From a bacterium (lineage in GTDB: Bacteria > Myxococcota > UBA727 > JAUIJE01): 64,000 nucleotides of DNA. The stretch's first letter is position 1; the number at the start of each line of letters is the position of its first letter. Shown here piece by piece: positions 61,651 to 64,000 of this stretch. A program made the translations under genes and the position numbers. Location of the stretch: positions 1-64,000 of the forward strand of contig JAUIJE010000015.1 of assembly GCA_030431455.1 (NCBI GenBank). Direction: 5' to 3'. The notes under the pieces are model-generated. The model made no database searches. It had not been told where the DNA came from and saw only the letters and a program-made list of their open reading frames with translations.

Positions 61651-64000
61651 ATGAGGGAACGCATCGGGTGGCGAACAGCGGCGTGGCTGGCCCTGCTTTT
61701 GGGGCTGGCGGCGGCGTGCGATTGCGGCGGGGTGGTGAGCCCCGACGCGGGCTCTGGCGACGGCGACGGCGACGGTGACGGCGACGGCGACGGCGACGGT
61801 GACGGTGATGGCGACGGGGATGGGGATGGCGACGGCGACCTCTGCGGCAACGGGGTCGTCGACGACGGGGAGCTTTGCGACGACGGGGAGAACATCGGCG
61901 CCTATGACGGGTGCGGCGTCGGGTGCGACAACCTCGGGCCCACCTGCGGCGACGGGGTGCGCAACGGCGACGAGGTGTGTGACGACGGACAGAACGCGGG
62001 CGGGTTTGGTTTGTGCGAGCCGGGGTGCGGATCGGTCGCGCCCCCCGCGCAGGTGCGCCTGAGCGAGATCATGTACCACGCGGTCCTCGACGAGGGCGAC
62101 GAGGAGCGGGACGAGTGGGTCGAGCTGCACAACCGCGAGGCGGTGGCCGTCGACGTCAGCGGGTGGGACATCAACGGGGTCGACTTCACCTTCGGCCCGG
62201 ACACGGTGATGCCCGCGGGGGCGTACTGGGTGGTGGCCAAAGATCCGGCACGGTTGATCGCGCTGTTTCCGGCCCTGGACGCGGCCGCGGTGGTGGGCAC
62301 CTTCGCGGGCCGGCTGCGCAACGGGGGCGAGACCCTCGAGCTGCGGCTCCCGGACGGCACGGTGGTGGACCGGGTGGCGTACGAGGACGCGTTCCCCTGG
62401 CCGCTCGGTCCAGATGCATTGGGCGCGGGCACGTCCTGGCTGGACCCGGCCTTGCTGCCCTTGGCCGACCACGCGGGAAAAGGGCACAGCCTCGAGCGGG
62501 TGAGCTTCACCGTCGACGGCGCCGCGGTGGAAAACTGGGCCCCGTCTCCGCTCGATGGCGCCACCCCCGGTGGGCCCAACGCGGGGGCCCGCGACGTGCC
62601 CCGGGACATCGTGCTCGGGCTCGAGACCGGCCCGGAGGGCGGGGTCACGTTCCCCGACGACATCGTGCGCGAGACGGATCCGGTGCGGGTGGAGGTCACG
62701 TTCTCCGACCGGGGGGCGGTCACCGACGCGGTCCTGGCCTGGTTTGTCGACGACCTTGCCACCCCCGGCGAGGCGGTCACCGAGACCCCGCTGCTCGACG
62801 ACGGGGTCGCCCCCGACCTGCTCGCCGGTGACCGCGTCTTCACCGCGGTGCTCCCCGCCCAAGCCGCGGCGTCCATCCTGCGCCTCCAGGTCCGCGCGGA
62901 TGTTGACGGCGCCGGGGTGGCGGCGATCAGCCCGCGCCCCACCGATCCCATGCGGTACCACAGCCGCTACGTGAGCCCCGACCTCGGCACCGCCACCCGC
63001 ACCTACGAGCTGCACATCGATCCCGCCCAGTGGACCACGATGTACGAAAACGTCGACAACGGCCGGGTCGCGGGCTGCGACATCCGCCCGGAATGGAACG
63101 CGGAGGTCCCCGCGGTGTTCGTGCACCAAGGCCGGGTGCACGACGTGTTCGTCCGCTACCAAGGCAGCCGCTACCAGCGCGCCAACGGCACCAACATCGG
63201 CAGTTGGCCGGCGCCCGGCCCCGCGGCCCCGTCCCCGCTCAAGGCGCTGTCTTGGCGGGTCTCCTTCCCCCGCTATGCCCGGTTCGACGAGCGCCGCGTC
63301 ATCTTGCTCAACAAGCTCAAGCAGACCTGCCCCGGCACCGAAGCCGGGCTCGGCTTTTCCCTGTTTCGCAACGCGGGGGTCCCGGCCCCCGAGCACGTTC
63401 GGTTCGCCCGCTTTCACATCAACGGCGGCTACTACAACCACGCGCTGGAGCTCGACCGCATGGGCGAGGTCATGATCGAGCGCTTCTTGGCCGGCGAGGC
63501 CGCCGCCGCCGGCACCGAGCCTGAGCCCCTGGGCAACCTCTACAAGGTCAAGGGCCTGTTCGGCGATGAGGGCCCATGGGGACCGGGCAACGGCAGCGTG
63601 CTGCCCGATTCCTGCGGCTACCCCGCGGCCGAGCGCTACGCCTACACCTACGATCGCACCACCCGCACCTTCGGCGACAACACCGAGCTCATCACCCTCA
63701 TCGAGGAGATGAACCTCGCCCGGGCCCAAGACCGGCTCGCCTTGCGCGACTTCATACAACAACATTTCGACATCGAGCGGACGCTCAACTACCTCGCGGT
63801 GCGGCAGTTCTCCGCGCCCTGGGACGACAGCATCCACAACTATTTCCTCTACCAAAGCGGGGCCACCGGCAAATGGTCGCTGTTCGGCTGGGACCTCGAC
63901 CTGTCCTTCGGGCGGCAAGGCAAAAGCCGCCCCGAGAGCTCTCCCTACGTGGGCGAGGTGGGCAACCCTTGGAACCAAAATGGCAACGTGACCAACCTGT
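61651..64000 (+). CDS. Lamin-tail/CotH-type surface lipoprotein (partial, cut by window end)
   Basis: At least 783 residues, no stop in the window. It starts with a lipoprotein signal (MRERIGWRTAAWLALLLGLA ... AAC), a Gly-Asp repeat linker, and two DUF4215-type Cys repeats (CGNGVVDDGELCDDGEN, CGDGVRNGDEVCDDGQN). A lamin-tail domain follows (VRLSEIMYHAV ... DEWVELHNREAVAVDVSGWD), then from about residue 450 a CotH kinase-like domain (VFVRYQGSRYQRANG, NLYKVKGLFG, SAPWDDSIHNYFLYQ, LFGWDLDLSFG with the Asp-x-Asp). CotH proteins phosphorylate surface proteins in spores. This domain set is frequent in myxobacteria. Probably anchored to the cell surface. Confidence 0.85.
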   Translation, partial: MRERIGWRTAAWLALLLGLAAACDCGGVVSPDAGSGDGDGDGDGDGDGDGDGDGDGDGDGDGDLCGNGVVDDGELCDDGENIGAYDGCGVGCDNLGPTCGDGVRNGDEVCDDGQNAGGFGLCEPGCGSVAPPAQVRLSEIMYHAVLDEGDEERDEWVELHNREAVAVDVSGWDINGVDFTFGPDTVMPAGAYWVVAKDPARLIALFPALDAAAVVGTFAGRLRNGGETLELRLPDGTVVDRVAYEDAFPWPLGPDALGAGTSWLDPALLPLADHAGKGHSLERVSFTVDGAAVENWAPSPLDGATPGGPNAGARDVPRDIVLGLETGPEGGVTFPDDIVRETDPVRVEVTFSDRGAVTDAVLAWFVDDLATPGEAVTETPLLDDGVAPDLLAGDRVFTAVLPAQAAASILRLQVRADVDGAGVAAISPRPTDPMRYHSRYVSPDLGTATRTYELHIDPAQWTTMYENVDNGRVAGCDIRPEWNAEVPAVFVHQGRVHDVFVRYQGSRYQRANGTNIGSWPAPGPAAPSPLKALSWRVSFPRYARFDERRVILLNKLKQTCPGTEAGLGFSLFRNAGVPAPEHVRFARFHINGGYYNHALELDRMGEVMIERFLAGEAAAAGTEPEPLGNLYKVKGLFGDEGPWGPGNGSVLPDSCGYPAAERYAYTYDRTTRTFGDNTELITLIEEMNLARAQDRLALRDFIQQHFDIERTLNYLAVRQFSAPWDDSIHNYFLYQSGATGKWSLFGWDLDLSFGRQGKSRPESSPYVGEVGNPWNQNGNVTNL
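61757..61839 (+). repeat. Gly-Asp (GACGGC) hexamer repeat
   Basis: About fourteen GGYGAY units encode a Gly-Asp linker between the lipobox and the first Cys repeat. Prone to length change in multiples of six without loss of frame. Confidence 0.9.

Overview
The window looks like a chromosome fragment from a high-GC, myxobacteria-like bacterium (Myxococcota or a close relative). The clues are lipoproteins and cell-surface proteins with DUF4215-type Cys-rich repeats, a Cys-TM-RRR tail resembling MYXO-CTERM, a Gly-Asp repeat linker ahead of a lamin-tail/CotH protein, frequent GTG/TTG starts and strong third-position G/C. No rRNA, tRNA or CRISPR array was seen.

Region 1 (1-24,603) is a cassette array. 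Twenty-seven copies of a 275-290 bp structured repeat, all in the same orientation, alternate with unrelated spacers of about 190-1,540 bp. Next to it lies one tyrosine recombinase with integron-integrase features (24,604-25,815, minus strand). The repeats have the layout of integron attC sites: outer R-like boxes GCCCAAT/ATTGGGC, inner L-like boxes AGAATAGCTG/CAGCTATTCT, and unequal unpaired spacers (5 versus 2 nt). They are several times longer than ordinary attC sites and carry branched, covarying arms. The two ends of each spacer are complementary to each other, which defines the mobile unit. Cassette genes include a TIR protein with a dnaX-like -1 frameshift signal leading into a membrane-anchored C-terminal frame, two macro-domain paralogues, a DUF695/RraB protein, an ATPase/STAS-like regulator, an Xre regulator with an Imm32-like protein, and several lipoproteins or secreted proteins. 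Ten cassettes are copies of one ORF-less 464-471 bp sequence (family A). Each of these ten is joined to the same repeat half-type (class II), and class II occurs nowhere else.

Region 2 (25,816-43,151) is conventional chromosome: three surface or lipoprotein genes, a frameshifted gene, an MBOAT O-acyltransferase with a tandem SGNH partner, a small protein, a cytochrome c / membrane protein / beta-propeller lipoprotein run, and an acyl-CoA (propionyl/acetyl) carboxylase operon (carboxyltransferase, biotin carboxylase, biotin carrier).

Region 3 (43,195-51,782, perhaps to 52,691) is a RiPP (ribosomally made, post-translationally modified peptide) operon. Two near-identical 45-46 aa precursors end in a double-glycine-type leader and very short predicted cores (GRCPPKVR and GRCPPKM). 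Translationally coupled genes follow for a methyltransferase, a SPASM radical SAM enzyme, an arginase-fold enzyme, a PqqD-like recognition protein, a second methyltransferase, an HlyD adaptor, a C39-peptidase ABC exporter and a second HlyD protein. The only Arg shared by both cores, together with the arginase homologue, suggests Arg-to-ornithine conversion. A convergent 2OG/Fe(II) oxygenase gene may belong to the cluster.

Region 4 (52,757-64,000) holds an adenylate/guanylate cyclase, an FAD-dependent oxidoreductase, an 840 aa protein with kinase-like and SelO-like parts, a DUF4332 protein, a radical SAM protein that runs through a poly-G tract into a nucleotidyltransferase-like frame, and a truncated lamin-tail/CotH lipoprotein gene.
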